Below are positions 1 through 6,859 of a DNA stretch of 12,120 nucleotides, in pieces. Every line of letters starts with the position of its first letter. The first letter of the stretch is position 1. This DNA comes from UBA4661 sp002405405 (GTDB lineage Bacteria > Bacteroidota > Ignavibacteria > Kapaibacteriales > UBA4661). A program made the position numbers and the translations under genes. The stretch lies in assembly GCA_036847245.1 (NCBI GenBank), contig DAIUAL010000094.1, positions 1-12,120 on the forward strand, in the 5' to 3' direction. The notes below the pieces were generated by a model. That model was not told the DNA's origin. It saw nothing but the letters and a program-made list of their open reading frames with translations, and searched no databases.

Positions 1-953
1 GGAAAAAAGCAACGGCATCGTTCGCTCATGCACAAACTTCAAGTGCCCCAAGCGACCAAATAGCACCACATATTCTTGTCATGTCGGCAACACCGATACC
101 TCGTACCCTCTCTATGACTCTCTATGGCGAACTTGACGTATCAATCATTGATGAATTACCGAAAAATCGAAAACCGATTATAACCAAAGTGGTTTTTGAA
201 CAACAATTGGATACAGTATTTGATTTTATTCGCCAAGAGATTCACAAAGGTCGGCAAGCATATATCGTCTATCCTTTGGTAGAAAAATCAGAAAAGCTCG
301 ACTTAAAAGCCGCCGTCGACGTATATGAGGAATTACAACAAAGTGTTTTCCCTGATCTACGCTTGGGTTTGCTTCACGGGCAAATGCTGTGGTATGAAAA
401 AGAAGATGCGATGAAAGCATTCAAAAATCGTGAATACGATATTCTCATTGCAACCACTGTTGTCGAGGTTGGTATTGATGTTCCCAATGCTTCTGTCATG
501 CTCATTGAACATGCTGAGCGATTTGGACTATCGCAACTACACCAGCTACGCGGAAGAGTAGGTCGTGGTGCCGAACAGTCATACTGCCTACTTGCGACCA
601 AAGACCATTTTCGCTTTCATCTGAATAAATTCGGTGCTCATGAAAATGAAAGCCGCGCGGCAATCATTCGACTTCGTACAATGACCGAAACAACCGATGG
701 TTTCAAGATTGCAGAGAAAGATTTGGAATTACGAGGTCCGGGCGATTTTCTTGGCACACGTCAGTCGGGATTGCCCGAATTTACTTTTACTGATTTGGTT
801 CATGACAGTAAAGCAATTACACTTGCTCGGGAAGAAGCCTTTGCACTCATTGCACGTGATCCGCAGATGCAAAGACCTGAACACTCTGCAACACGCGCAG
901 AGTTTCTACGGCTTCGTGGTAATGATCGCTTAGGACTTATTGATATTGCTTAG
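1..953 (+). CDS. recG: ATP-dependent DNA helicase RecG, C-terminal part (5' end outside window)
   Basis: RecG is a cytoplasmic superfamily 2 helicase that remodels stalled replication forks and branch-migrates Holliday junctions. The reading frame is open from base 3, so the N-terminal wedge domain and Walker A/B motifs lie upstream of the window. Visible here are helicase motif III (SAT, about 84-92) with the RecG signature PIPRTL, the IDELP segment, the second RecA-like domain with LLHGQM, motif V (ATTVVEVGIDVPNAS, from about 450) and motif VI (HQLRGRVGRG, to about 569). The C-terminal RecG block IAEKDLELRGPGDFLGTRQSG follows at about 708-770. These distinguish it from Mfd and PriA. The stretch just before motif III (about 9-65) is rich in Ala, Ser and Thr and looks longer than in E. 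coli RecG. The internal ATG at 81 is within the SAT region and is not the start. The TAG stop overlaps the stop of the convergent phosphatase gene. Confidence 0.96.
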   Translation, partial: KKATASFAHAQTSSAPSDQIAPHILVMSATPIPRTLSMTLYGELDVSIIDELPKNRKPIITKVVFEQQLDTVFDFIRQEIHKGRQAYIVYPLVEKSEKLDLKAAVDVYEELQQSVFPDLRLGLLHGQMLWYEKEDAMKAFKNREYDILIATTVVEVGIDVPNASVMLIEHAERFGLSQLHQLRGRVGRGAEQSYCLLATKDHFRFHLNKFGAHENESRAAIIRLRTMTETTDGFKIAEKDLELRGPGDFLGTRQSGLPEFTFTDLVHDSKAITLAREEAFALIARDPQMQRPEHSATRAEFLRLRGNDRLGLIDIA

Positions 954-1501
954 GTCGTGATCAGACTCCGGAATAATGGACTACTTATGAATTCACCAAG
1001 CGAAGAAAACACATAATCTGCATCGGGAATATTTTTGTCCTGATGCTCTGAGCCAATAAGAATTGTACGCACACCAGCATGCTTTCCGGCAGTGGCATCA
1101 CTCACACTATCACCGATCATCCATGATTGCACAGGATCAATCTGCCATTTATGTATTGCCTCCAGAAGCATTGCGGGCGATGGTTTTCTACGACTGATGG
1201 GTGAGGAAGAATATTCTCCACAATAGTAAATGTCATCAAACGCACTACCGATACGCTTCTGTACCTCATCTTGCATCATCCGATGAATATCCTCAAGATC
1301 AGTAGCAGTCATCAATCTTTTAGCAATACCTTGCTGATTAGTAACCACAATAGTGAGAAATCCTGCACCTTTAATATCGGCAAGTATTGAAAAAATTTCT
1401 TCCTCGAAAATAAACTCTTCTCTTGTTGTTACATAGTCATCGACAATACGCCGATTAATGATTCCATCTCGATCAAAAAAAAATGCTTTCTTCGTTTTCA
1501 T
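950..1501 (-). CDS. HAD-superfamily phosphatase, GmhB/HisB-N-like, lacking the usual zinc loop
   Basis: The 183-residue protein belongs to the HAD class IIIA phosphatases, like D-glycero-D-manno-heptose-1,7-bisphosphate phosphatase (GmhB) and histidinol-phosphate phosphatase. Motif I is FFDRDGIIN with nucleophile Asp10 and acid/base Asp12. Motif II is VVTNQQG (Thr54), motif III is the Lys of RRKPSP (Lys106), and motif IV is GDSVSD (Asp131, Asp135). True GmhB/HisB-N proteins carry a Cys/His zinc loop just before RKP. Here the loop is short and keeps one Cys (Cys94 in YYCGEY), so zinc binding is unlikely. The substrate cannot be fixed: a heptose bisphosphate or another small sugar phosphate is plausible. 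The ATG at 1499-1501 is chosen over the upstream in-frame TTG at 1516 because MKTKKAFFFDRDG matches the family's short N-terminus. No lipopolysaccharide heptose genes are adjacent. The stop overlaps that of recG, and the gene is divergent from the MFS transporter. Confidence 0.85.
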   Translation of the reverse strand: MKTKKAFFFDRDGIINRRIVDDYVTTREEFIFEEEIFSILADIKGAGFLTIVVTNQQGIAKRLMTATDLEDIHRMMQDEVQKRIGSAFDDIYYCGEYSSSPISRRKPSPAMLLEAIHKWQIDPVQSWMIGDSVSDATAGKHAGVRTILIGSEHQDKNIPDADYVFSSLGEFISSPLFRSLITT

Positions 1502-1550
1502 AGTGGCACAGAACAAGAGTAATAATAGGACAAGGATGTTATGTATCTTA

Positions 1551-1585
1551 CAAACATAGATATTGAGTTCTTATTCTTACTCAAA
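1551..1585 (-). promoter_or_regulatory. Candidate Bacteroidota-type promoter for the HAD phosphatase
   Basis: Read on the minus strand, TTTG (1585-1582) is followed after 23 bases by TATGTTTG (1558-1551). This matches the Bacteroidota pattern TTTG-N17-23-TAnnTTTG. Transcription would begin about 40 bases before the ATG at 1501. The six fixed bases of the -7 element match exactly, but one site in an AT-rich gap can arise by chance. Confidence 0.4.
1563..1584. repeat. Short inverted repeat in the divergent promoter region
   Basis: TTGAGT (1563-1568) and ACTCAA (1579-1584) form a perfect 6-bp inverted repeat around a 10-base spacer. The right arm overlaps the candidate upstream promoter element of the phosphatase gene. 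It could be an operator controlling one or both divergent genes. No regulator gene is nearby, so this is only a structural observation. Confidence 0.3.
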
Positions 1586-1602
1586 CCACACTCATTTTGC
1601 AC

Positions 1603-2922
1603 ATGGCACTTCTCTCTTTCCTCACGCAATTGCGCTCTGCCTCATCACGCCCTGCACTTGCATGGGCTTTATACGATAGTGCGAATTCCGCATTTTCTGT
1701 TACCGTAGCAACAACATTCTTTCCAATTTTTTTCAAAGAGTACTGGAGCACGGCAAATGATGGTGCTGAGAGTACCTTTTGGTTAGGCTTGACGATTTCG
1801 ATAGCAAGCTTAGTGATTGCTTGTTCCGCACCATTGCTTGGAATTATTGCGGATCGACGTGGTAGGCGTAAACATTTTTTGATGTGGTTTATGCTTATGG
1901 GAGCAAGTGCTACGGCAGCACTTTTTTTTGTTCAACAAGGGCACTGGGCAATAGCTGCACTCTGCTATGCGCTTGGTCAAACTGGCTTTCTTGGCGGCAA
2001 TGTCTTTTATGACGCACTTCTGCCGGAAGTTAGCAATGATGATACCGTACATGTCATTTCGGGTGTCGGATATGCTGCTGGCTATATTGGTGGAGGAATT
2101 CTTTTCGTTGTGAATGTCTTGATGACACTACAACCCGAACGATTCGGTCTTCTCAGCGCTGCCGATGCTGTTCGATTTTCCTTCCTTACTGTTGCGGCTT
2201 GGTGGGTCATTTTTGCCCTTCCAATTCTTTTCTTTGTCAAGGAAACACGACCTGCAGTTATCCCCCACTTCTCAGCGGTACGCACTACAATGATGATACA
2301 ATTGCGCGAAAGTATCATTCTCATTCGCCGCAACCGCGCACTGCTGCTCTTTCTGCTGGCATACTGGGTCTATATCGACGGTGTAGATACAATCATCACC
2401 ATGTCGGTAGATTACCTCTCCGGCATTGGCACACCAACAGGTGAATTAATTACAGCGATTTTATTAGTGCAATTCGTTGCATTTCCCTTTGCACTGGTGT
2501 TTGGTCATATCGGGCAGAAAGTTGGTGCAAAACGTGCAATTTTAGTGGCAATTCTGATCTATTTTCTGGTAACGCTTTTTGCAACACAACTTGATCGTGT
2601 ACCATTTATCATTGGGGGAGTTAGCATACCGAAAATTTATGTCTTTGCGTGTGCTATTGCACTTGTACAAGGTGGTATTCAATCACTTAGCCGCTCGCTC
2701 TTCGCTTCGATGATTGACCGAGACCGCTCTGCCCAACTCTTTGGCTTCTTTAATGTAGTGGGCAAAACAGCTACAATTGTCGGACCATTGTTGCTCGGTG
2801 TGGTAACACGTACCACAGGCAGTCATCGACTCGGCATTTTATCGGTAGCAATTCTCTTTGTTATCGGTGGGATTTTACTGACACGCGTCGGACAAGCAGA
2901 GTTACAACGCCCTGAGGCATAA
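1603..2922 (+). CDS. MFS transporter, UMF1 / Atg22-like family
   Basis: This 439-residue integral membrane protein has about twelve hydrophobic segments, the usual size and topology of a major facilitator. The N-terminal WALYDSANSAF at about residues 21-31 is typical of the UMF1 family, whose eukaryotic relatives are the Atg22 vacuolar amino-acid effluxers. The MFS loop 2-3 signature appears as GIIADRRGRRK (about 80-90). FYDALLPEVS (about 135-144) and the following GYAAGYIGGGI are also family-typical. The substrate is unknown; amino-acid efflux is only an analogy with Atg22. The ATG at 1603 is used because the in-frame codon two positions earlier is TTG and the protein aligns sensibly from MALLSF. 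No Shine-Dalgarno sequence is visible. The gene ends 2 bp from the convergent argC stop, leaving no room for a separate terminator. Confidence 0.9.
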   Translation: MALLSFLTQLRSASSRPALAWALYDSANSAFSVTVATTFFPIFFKEYWSTANDGAESTFWLGLTISIASLVIACSAPLLGIIADRRGRRKHFLMWFMLMGASATAALFFVQQGHWAIAALCYALGQTGFLGGNVFYDALLPEVSNDDTVHVISGVGYAAGYIGGGILFVVNVLMTLQPERFGLLSAADAVRFSFLTVAAWWVIFALPILFFVKETRPAVIPHFSAVRTTMMIQLRESIILIRRNRALLLFLLAYWVYIDGVDTIITMSVDYLSGIGTPTGELITAILLVQFVAFPFALVFGHIGQKVGAKRAILVAILIYFLVTLFATQLDRVPFIIGGVSIPKIYVFACAIALVQGGIQSLSRSLFASMIDRDRSAQLFGFFNVVGKTATIVGPLLLGVVTRTTGSHRLGILSVAILFVIGGILLTRVGQAELQRPEA

Positions 2923-2924
2923 TA

Positions 2925-3893
2925 TCAAAACCCGCTTCCTTTTGTGTACAGTCCTTCAGTTTCTTCGAGACCGAACACAAGATTCATGTTTTGTACGGCT
3001 TGTCCTACTGCCCCTTTGAGAAGATTATCAATGACACTGATAATCGAAATTATACCATCATGCACTTCGATATGCAAGACGCATTTATTCGTATTCACCA
3101 CATATTTTAAGTCAGGTTGTTCTTCGACAAGATGAACAAAAGGATGATCTGCATAATACTCCGCATATATCTGCTCTGCTTCCTTCTGCGTACCGTCAAA
3201 ACGTGTATAGACCGATGCTAAAATGCCACGCGTAAAATTGCCGCGTATCGGTACAAAATGAAATTTTTTATCAAAGTCCGGTTGAAATTCATGCACAGTC
3301 CGAAGAACTTCAGGAATATGCTGATGCGTAAATGCTTTATACACCGATACATTACTACTACGCCAAGTAAAATGAACGGCACTATTAAGCGATTGTCCCG
3401 CACCGGTCGATCCAGTGATCGCCGTGCAATGAATATCGTCACAAAGAATTTTGTGACTCAGCAGAGGTACAAGGGCAAGTTGTATCGCAGTGGCAAAGCA
3501 ACCGGGGTTGCTGATGTTTTGCTTGCTATTGTTGAGTGTTGTACGATATACTTCCGGCAAACCGTACAAAAAACCATTGCTCGGTGATTGTAAACGGTGA
3601 TCGTAACTCAAATCGATAATACGCACATGATCGGGTAGAGCTTGTTCTGCCAAAAATTTCTTTGCGTCGCCATGACCAACACATAGGAACATTACATCGA
3701 CATCAGGTGAAAGTGTTGCACTAAACAGCATGTCCGTTTCACCCAATAGATCATGATGCACGCTTGCAATTGGCTTACCCGCATTGCTTGTACTATGAGC
3801 AAAGACAACCGTACAGTATGTATGACGAAAAAGAATACGCAGCAATTCACCACCCGTATAGCCGGCACTACCGATAATTCCAACTCTTATCAT
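2925..3893 (-). CDS. argC: N-acetyl-gamma-glutamyl-phosphate reductase
   Basis: ArgC catalyses the NADPH-dependent reduction of N-acetyl-glutamyl phosphate to the semialdehyde, the third step of arginine/ornithine biosynthesis, in the cytoplasm. The 322-residue protein begins with a Rossmann dinucleotide loop, IIGSAGYTGGELL (about residues 6-18). The catalytic cysteine is Cys132 in SNPGCFATA. GSTGAGQS follows, then the HQHIPE segment with the conserved active-site His192. The C-terminal KGAVGQAVQNMNL (about 293-305) is a family hallmark. The ATG at 3893 is preferred to an in-frame TTG four codons upstream because MIRVGIIGSAG puts the nucleotide-binding strand at the N-terminus. No other arg genes are in view, so argC is separated from the rest of its pathway here. 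It is preceded by a 123-bp gap from the small hypothetical gene and could share its transcript. Confidence 0.95.
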   Translation of the reverse strand: MIRVGIIGSAGYTGGELLRILFRHTYCTVVFAHSTSNAGKPIASVHHDLLGETDMLFSATLSPDVDVMFLCVGHGDAKKFLAEQALPDHVRIIDLSYDHRLQSPSNGFLYGLPEVYRTTLNNSKQNISNPGCFATAIQLALVPLLSHKILCDDIHCTAITGSTGAGQSLNSAVHFTWRSSNVSVYKAFTHQHIPEVLRTVHEFQPDFDKKFHFVPIRGNFTRGILASVYTRFDGTQKEAEQIYAEYYADHPFVHLVEEQPDLKYVVNTNKCVLHIEVHDGIISIISVIDNLLKGAVGQAVQNMNLVFGLEETEGLYTKGSGF

Positions 3894-4016
3894 GGAAACA
3901 ATCAAAATTTCAAAAGAAGAACATATTGGTTTGGTGGGAACGAATGTACTTTATTTCTTGCACAATGGCGCGGTGGATTTTTATCGCCCATGATTTTTGC
4001 TAGAAAAAAACGATTC

Positions 4017-4289
4017 TTATGAACGTGAATGTGGGATTTGAATATGCGCAAGCGTTGCACCATTTTGCTTGACGATACAAGAGTACATACCACCGCCATA
4101 CGCTGTAATAATCTCTAAATGTATATCCTCAGTTTCAGTTCTCAAATGCACAGGGTGTATAGTTGCTTCTTCAAAACTTTGAAGTTCAGAGACAAGAACA
4201 CCATTCACATAAATCAATTCAACACCGGTAACGATGTTAATGTCGATCTCAATATGGAGAGTACCAACATAAAAATCAAACCATTTCAT
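4017..4289 (-). CDS. Small hypothetical protein, predicted beta-rich
   Basis: I do not recognise this gene. From the ATG at 4289 it encodes 90 residues; an in-frame ATG at 4316 would add nine (MFFTLFHSS). The sequence alternates hydrophobic and polar residues in several probable beta strands (LHIEIDINI, VELIYVNGVLVSE, DIHLEIITAY, YSCIVKQNGATLAHIQI). There is no signal peptide, membrane segment or catalytic motif. The two xVNGxL/xxNGxxL turns around 28-32 and 75-80 recall small beta-sandwich proteins such as the FAIM1 fold, but that is a loose impression. The protein-like strand pattern supports it over the plus-strand frame covering part of it (4119-4511), which is rich in Lys, His and Cys and lacks such order. 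A run of seven T's lies shortly after its stop on the minus strand, without a clear stem. Confidence 0.55.
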   Translation of the reverse strand: MKWFDFYVGTLHIEIDINIVTGVELIYVNGVLVSELQSFEEATIHPVHLRTETEDIHLEIITAYGGGMYSCIVKQNGATLAHIQIPHSRS

Positions 4290-4607
4290 AGAACTATGGA
4301 AAAGTGTAAAAAACATACAACCGAATCAACTTCGGATGACAAACCAAGGGCAAAGTGTTCATCCCAAAAAATGGGAACAGCATACCTCCCCTATGATGTA
4401 TGCTGCTCCGCCGAGAACAAATGTGTGAGCGTTTTATGCTTTGATTTAAGCACATGCAAACATCGGGAAAGGCTATTACACAATTGTTATCGGCATATTA
4501 CCATTCTATAACAACGACAAGATTTCATTGTATGCACTGACACATATACACAAACACAAAAGGCAGACGCTTATGTCTGCCTTTTACCCATCGATACTGT
4601 GAGAACA
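4290..4607. other. Intergenic region with several short hairpins; no convincing gene
   Basis: This is the longest gap between genes. It contains a hairpin at 4321-4335 (CCGAA/TTCGG), a possible stem at 4355-4378 around the A-run (TCCCA/TGGGA), and an 8-bp perfect inverted repeat CAGCATAC/GTATGCTG within about 4379-4412. The operon terminator at 4558-4585 follows. It must hold the leader and promoter of the small minus-strand gene, but I see no exact TAnnTTTG site. I cannot match it to tRNA, tmRNA, SRP RNA, 6S RNA or a known riboswitch. An unidentified small RNA or structured leader is possible. Confidence 0.4.
4558..4585 (-). terminator. Intrinsic terminator of the pgpH-xerD-namZ operon
   Basis: Perfect 11-bp arms (AAAAGGCAGAC at 4558-4568 and its complement at 4575-4585) enclose a 6-base loop. 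On the minus strand the stem ends in TTTT followed by a T-rich stretch (GTGTTTGTG). It starts 22 bases after the namZ stop. The symmetry would let it also stop plus-strand transcripts. Confidence 0.88.
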
Positions 4608-5894
4608 TTAATCGTATAACAAATACTTTTTTCGTAACTCCAAAAACTCTCGAATACCCTTTTGTACAAGCTTACGAATATCTTCATCGTTAGCTTGCTT
4701 TTGAAAAAGCAGTTCAAACATTTGTGGGTGTCCCGTTACCTTGTTGAACATACTTTGCGAAGCAGATGTATAACGTTCTGCAACAAAGAGTTCAGGATGT
4801 AAATTTCGTAGAACAAGGAGCATTTCGATGCCCATCGTATAGGGCTTGAATCGTACATCCGGTCGAAATTGCATAATGAAGCCATGACATACCGAATCCT
4901 TAAACTTACCGTAAAAAGGCTTAAAAAATGTTTCTTCGAGTGTCATACCATTAGTAGGGATGCGCTTCATTGCTTCATAAAATTTTTCAGCGGCAAGCGT
5001 AGGCATACCAAACATTTGAAATGGCAAAGTATAACCAATACCTATACTCAACAAACTCAGCTCACCTGCAATTCCTAATACTGCCGCACCACGAATAGCA
5101 TTCACAGTAGGAATATGTGGCGAGGTGGGTGTCCAAAGAAAATCCGTGTCCTCCCATGTCATCCAGCGTTGCCATCCCTGCATGGATACAACACTGAGAG
5201 AGCAAACACGTCGAGAGCCGTCAGCATTAGATTTAAGCCATCCTTCGCTATTTGCCATCTGTGCAATTTCGCCAAAAGTACAACCGTGCAAGTATGGAAT
5301 CGGTGCCGGACCAACAAATGAAGCAACTGCCGTATCTAATGTGTTACCATCGACAACACGTCCTCCCAGTGGATTCGGTCGATCAAGAACAATAAGCGGC
5401 TTTCCATACTCTGCACAAGCATCCATAACATTAAGAAGGGTTGCTAAATATGTATAGGAGCGCACACCAATGTCTTGTAGATCATAGACCACAACATCAC
5501 ATCCATCAAGCATTTCTCGGGTTGGTCGGCGATTTTTGCCATATAATGAGTATGATTTCATTGCTAAAGAATCCATACCGTCGTCGACTTCTTCACCTGC
5601 ACGTGCTACGCCAAAAAAGCCATGCTCCGGTGTCATAATGGATGCAATCGTACAAAACGTAAAACTCTTCATCACCTCGAGTGAGGTTTGTAGCTCCCGC
5701 GTCCGACTAGCTTGGTTGGCCACAAGTGCAATACGTTTACCACGCAGAAGTGCTTGCTGAGCTGTATCGCTTGCCAAAACATCAACTCCCATTTTCACAT
5801 CATACCGGAATGTACTTTGTGCCATGCACGACATATAACTCACTATGAAGAGTATAGCCATAATGACTGGCATTACCCTAAACCTCTTACTCAT
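4608..5894 (-). CDS. namZ: DUF1343 (YbbC/NamZ family) exo-beta-N-acetylmuramidase-like protein, secreted
   Basis: The family founder NamZ of Bacillus subtilis removes terminal N-acetylmuramic acid from peptidoglycan fragments. The 428-residue protein has an N-terminal signal (KRFR, then a hydrophobic run to about residue 22). Cleavage could follow Ala25, or Cys23 could serve as a weak lipobox cysteine. Family blocks are present in order: GVDVL (36-40), GKRIALVANQAS (52-63), MTPEHGFFG (87-95) with the conserved PEHG, YDLQDIGVRSYTYLATL (137-153), LDRPNPLGG (170-178) and TPTSPHIPT (255-263). The glycine-rich motif, usually close to EGTNxSxGRGTxxPF, is here GELSLLSIGIGYTLPF (277-292), so this is a divergent subfamily member and exact activity is uncertain. 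The ATG overlaps the xerD stop (ATGA), implying translational coupling. The gene is last in the pgpH-xerD-namZ operon. Confidence 0.88.
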   Translation of the reverse strand: MSKRFRVMPVIMAILFIVSYMSCMAQSTFRYDVKMGVDVLASDTAQQALLRGKRIALVANQASRTRELQTSLEVMKSFTFCTIASIMTPEHGFFGVARAGEEVDDGMDSLAMKSYSLYGKNRRPTREMLDGCDVVVYDLQDIGVRSYTYLATLLNVMDACAEYGKPLIVLDRPNPLGGRVVDGNTLDTAVASFVGPAPIPYLHGCTFGEIAQMANSEGWLKSNADGSRRVCSLSVVSMQGWQRWMTWEDTDFLWTPTSPHIPTVNAIRGAAVLGIAGELSLLSIGIGYTLPFQMFGMPTLAAEKFYEAMKRIPTNGMTLEETFFKPFYGKFKDSVCHGFIMQFRPDVRFKPYTMGIEMLLVLRNLHPELFVAERYTSASQSMFNKVTGHPQMFELLFQKQANDEDIRKLVQKGIREFLELRKKYLLYD

Positions 5895-6844
5895 ACAGAC
5901 CCCACCACCATAGAACGCGGATGAAACGAACGGTGCACCTCTTTGATATACTCTCGATCGATATGTGTATAAATTTGTGTTGTAGCGATGTCCGCATGAC
6001 CAAGCATTTCTTGCACGGCACGCAAATCAGCACCACCCTCAAGCAAGTGTGTTGCAAAAGAGTGGCGGAAAATATGAGGATGTGCCCGCTCCTCCAAACC
6101 GGCACCAAAAGCGGCAGAATGAACGATGTTCCATAAAGACATACGTGTTAGTTTTCCACCGCGTTGATTCAAAAAGAGGACATCTTGAGATTCTACATTC
6201 GGCTTTAAAAAACGCGGACGTGCAACTCTTTGGTATTCGGCAATCCAGTGAAGTGCCGTTGTTCCAATTGGAACAATCCTCTCTTTAGCGCCTTTACCGA
6301 AGACTCGTACGACCTCAATATCCCAAAGGATATCACGTAGCTTGATATTTACTAGTTCACTCGCTCGCAACCCGCATGCATAGAGCATTTCCAACATTGC
6401 ACGATTGCGCAGACCATCCAGACGATTTGTATCCGGTTCGTTGAGAATCGACTCGACTTCCTGAATCGACAGTACATCGGGTAAGGTTCTTTTCGACTTT
6501 GGTAAATCCACTGTCTCGCAAATATTCGAACCGACAAAATCATTAGATGACAAAAATTTGTACAAGGCACGCAGTGAATATAGATATCTTGCTCGACTCG
6601 TTATCGCCAAACCAACCTCTTCAAGAACAGCTAAAAAATCTAAGACATGCTTTGTTGCAGCTTGTCCGAATGACATGATATTATGTGCTGTCAAAAATTC
6701 AGCGTATCGTTGAATATCGGAACCATAGCTTGACGACGTATTGACTGACAAACCCCGCTCTAATGCAATATGGTGCATAAAGTGCTTGATTTCACGTTGC
6801 ATCATCTTGGGAAATGATTGCTCTTGCCGTTGAAGTGTTATCAT
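5891..6844 (-). CDS. xerD: Tyrosine site-specific recombinase, XerD-like
   Basis: XerC/XerD recombinases resolve chromosome dimers at the dif site near the terminus, under FtsK control. The 317-residue protein has the size and two-domain layout of Xer proteins: an N-terminal SAM-like core-binding domain (about 15-105, including LERGLSVNTSSSYGSDIQRY) and a C-terminal catalytic domain. All catalytic residues are present: Arg160 (ACGLRASEL), Lys184 (GKGAKER), His257 and Arg260 (HIFRHSFATHLL), His283 (LGHADI) and the nucleophile Tyr292 (TTQIYTHID). The GKGAKERIVPIG and HLLEGGADLRAVQEMLGHA blocks are typical of Xer rather than of phage integrases. XerD is favoured over XerC on overall resemblance, with moderate certainty. 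It starts 15 bp after the pgpH stop and overlaps the namZ start by 4 bp. No flanking att-like repeats or mobile genes were seen, so a housekeeping role is likely. Confidence 0.92.
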   Translation of the reverse strand: MITLQRQEQSFPKMMQREIKHFMHHIALERGLSVNTSSSYGSDIQRYAEFLTAHNIMSFGQAATKHVLDFLAVLEEVGLAITSRARYLYSLRALYKFLSSNDFVGSNICETVDLPKSKRTLPDVLSIQEVESILNEPDTNRLDGLRNRAMLEMLYACGLRASELVNIKLRDILWDIEVVRVFGKGAKERIVPIGTTALHWIAEYQRVARPRFLKPNVESQDVLFLNQRGGKLTRMSLWNIVHSAAFGAGLEERAHPHIFRHSFATHLLEGGADLRAVQEMLGHADIATTQIYTHIDREYIKEVHRSFHPRSMVVGSV

Positions 6845-6859
6845 AAATAATCCGTGATA

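Noticed and set aside
3258..3587. Plus-strand open frame inside argC
   Set aside because: It is fully antisense to a well-supported argC and is basic and low in order, as expected of a shadow frame.
3968..4006. Possible terminator between the small gene and argC (GGCG/CGCC with nearby T and A runs)
   Set aside because: The stem is only four pairs with a large loop, and the T run in the relevant direction has no adjacent stem.
4119..4511. Plus-strand 130-codon open frame
   Set aside because: It overlaps the small minus-strand gene, has an irregular Lys/His/Cys-rich sequence with no family resemblance, and runs through the hairpin-rich gap.
5891..6844. Tyrosine recombinase as integrase of a mobile element
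   Set aside because: It has Xer length and motifs, sits inside a tight housekeeping operon, and has no tRNA, direct repeats or cargo genes nearby.
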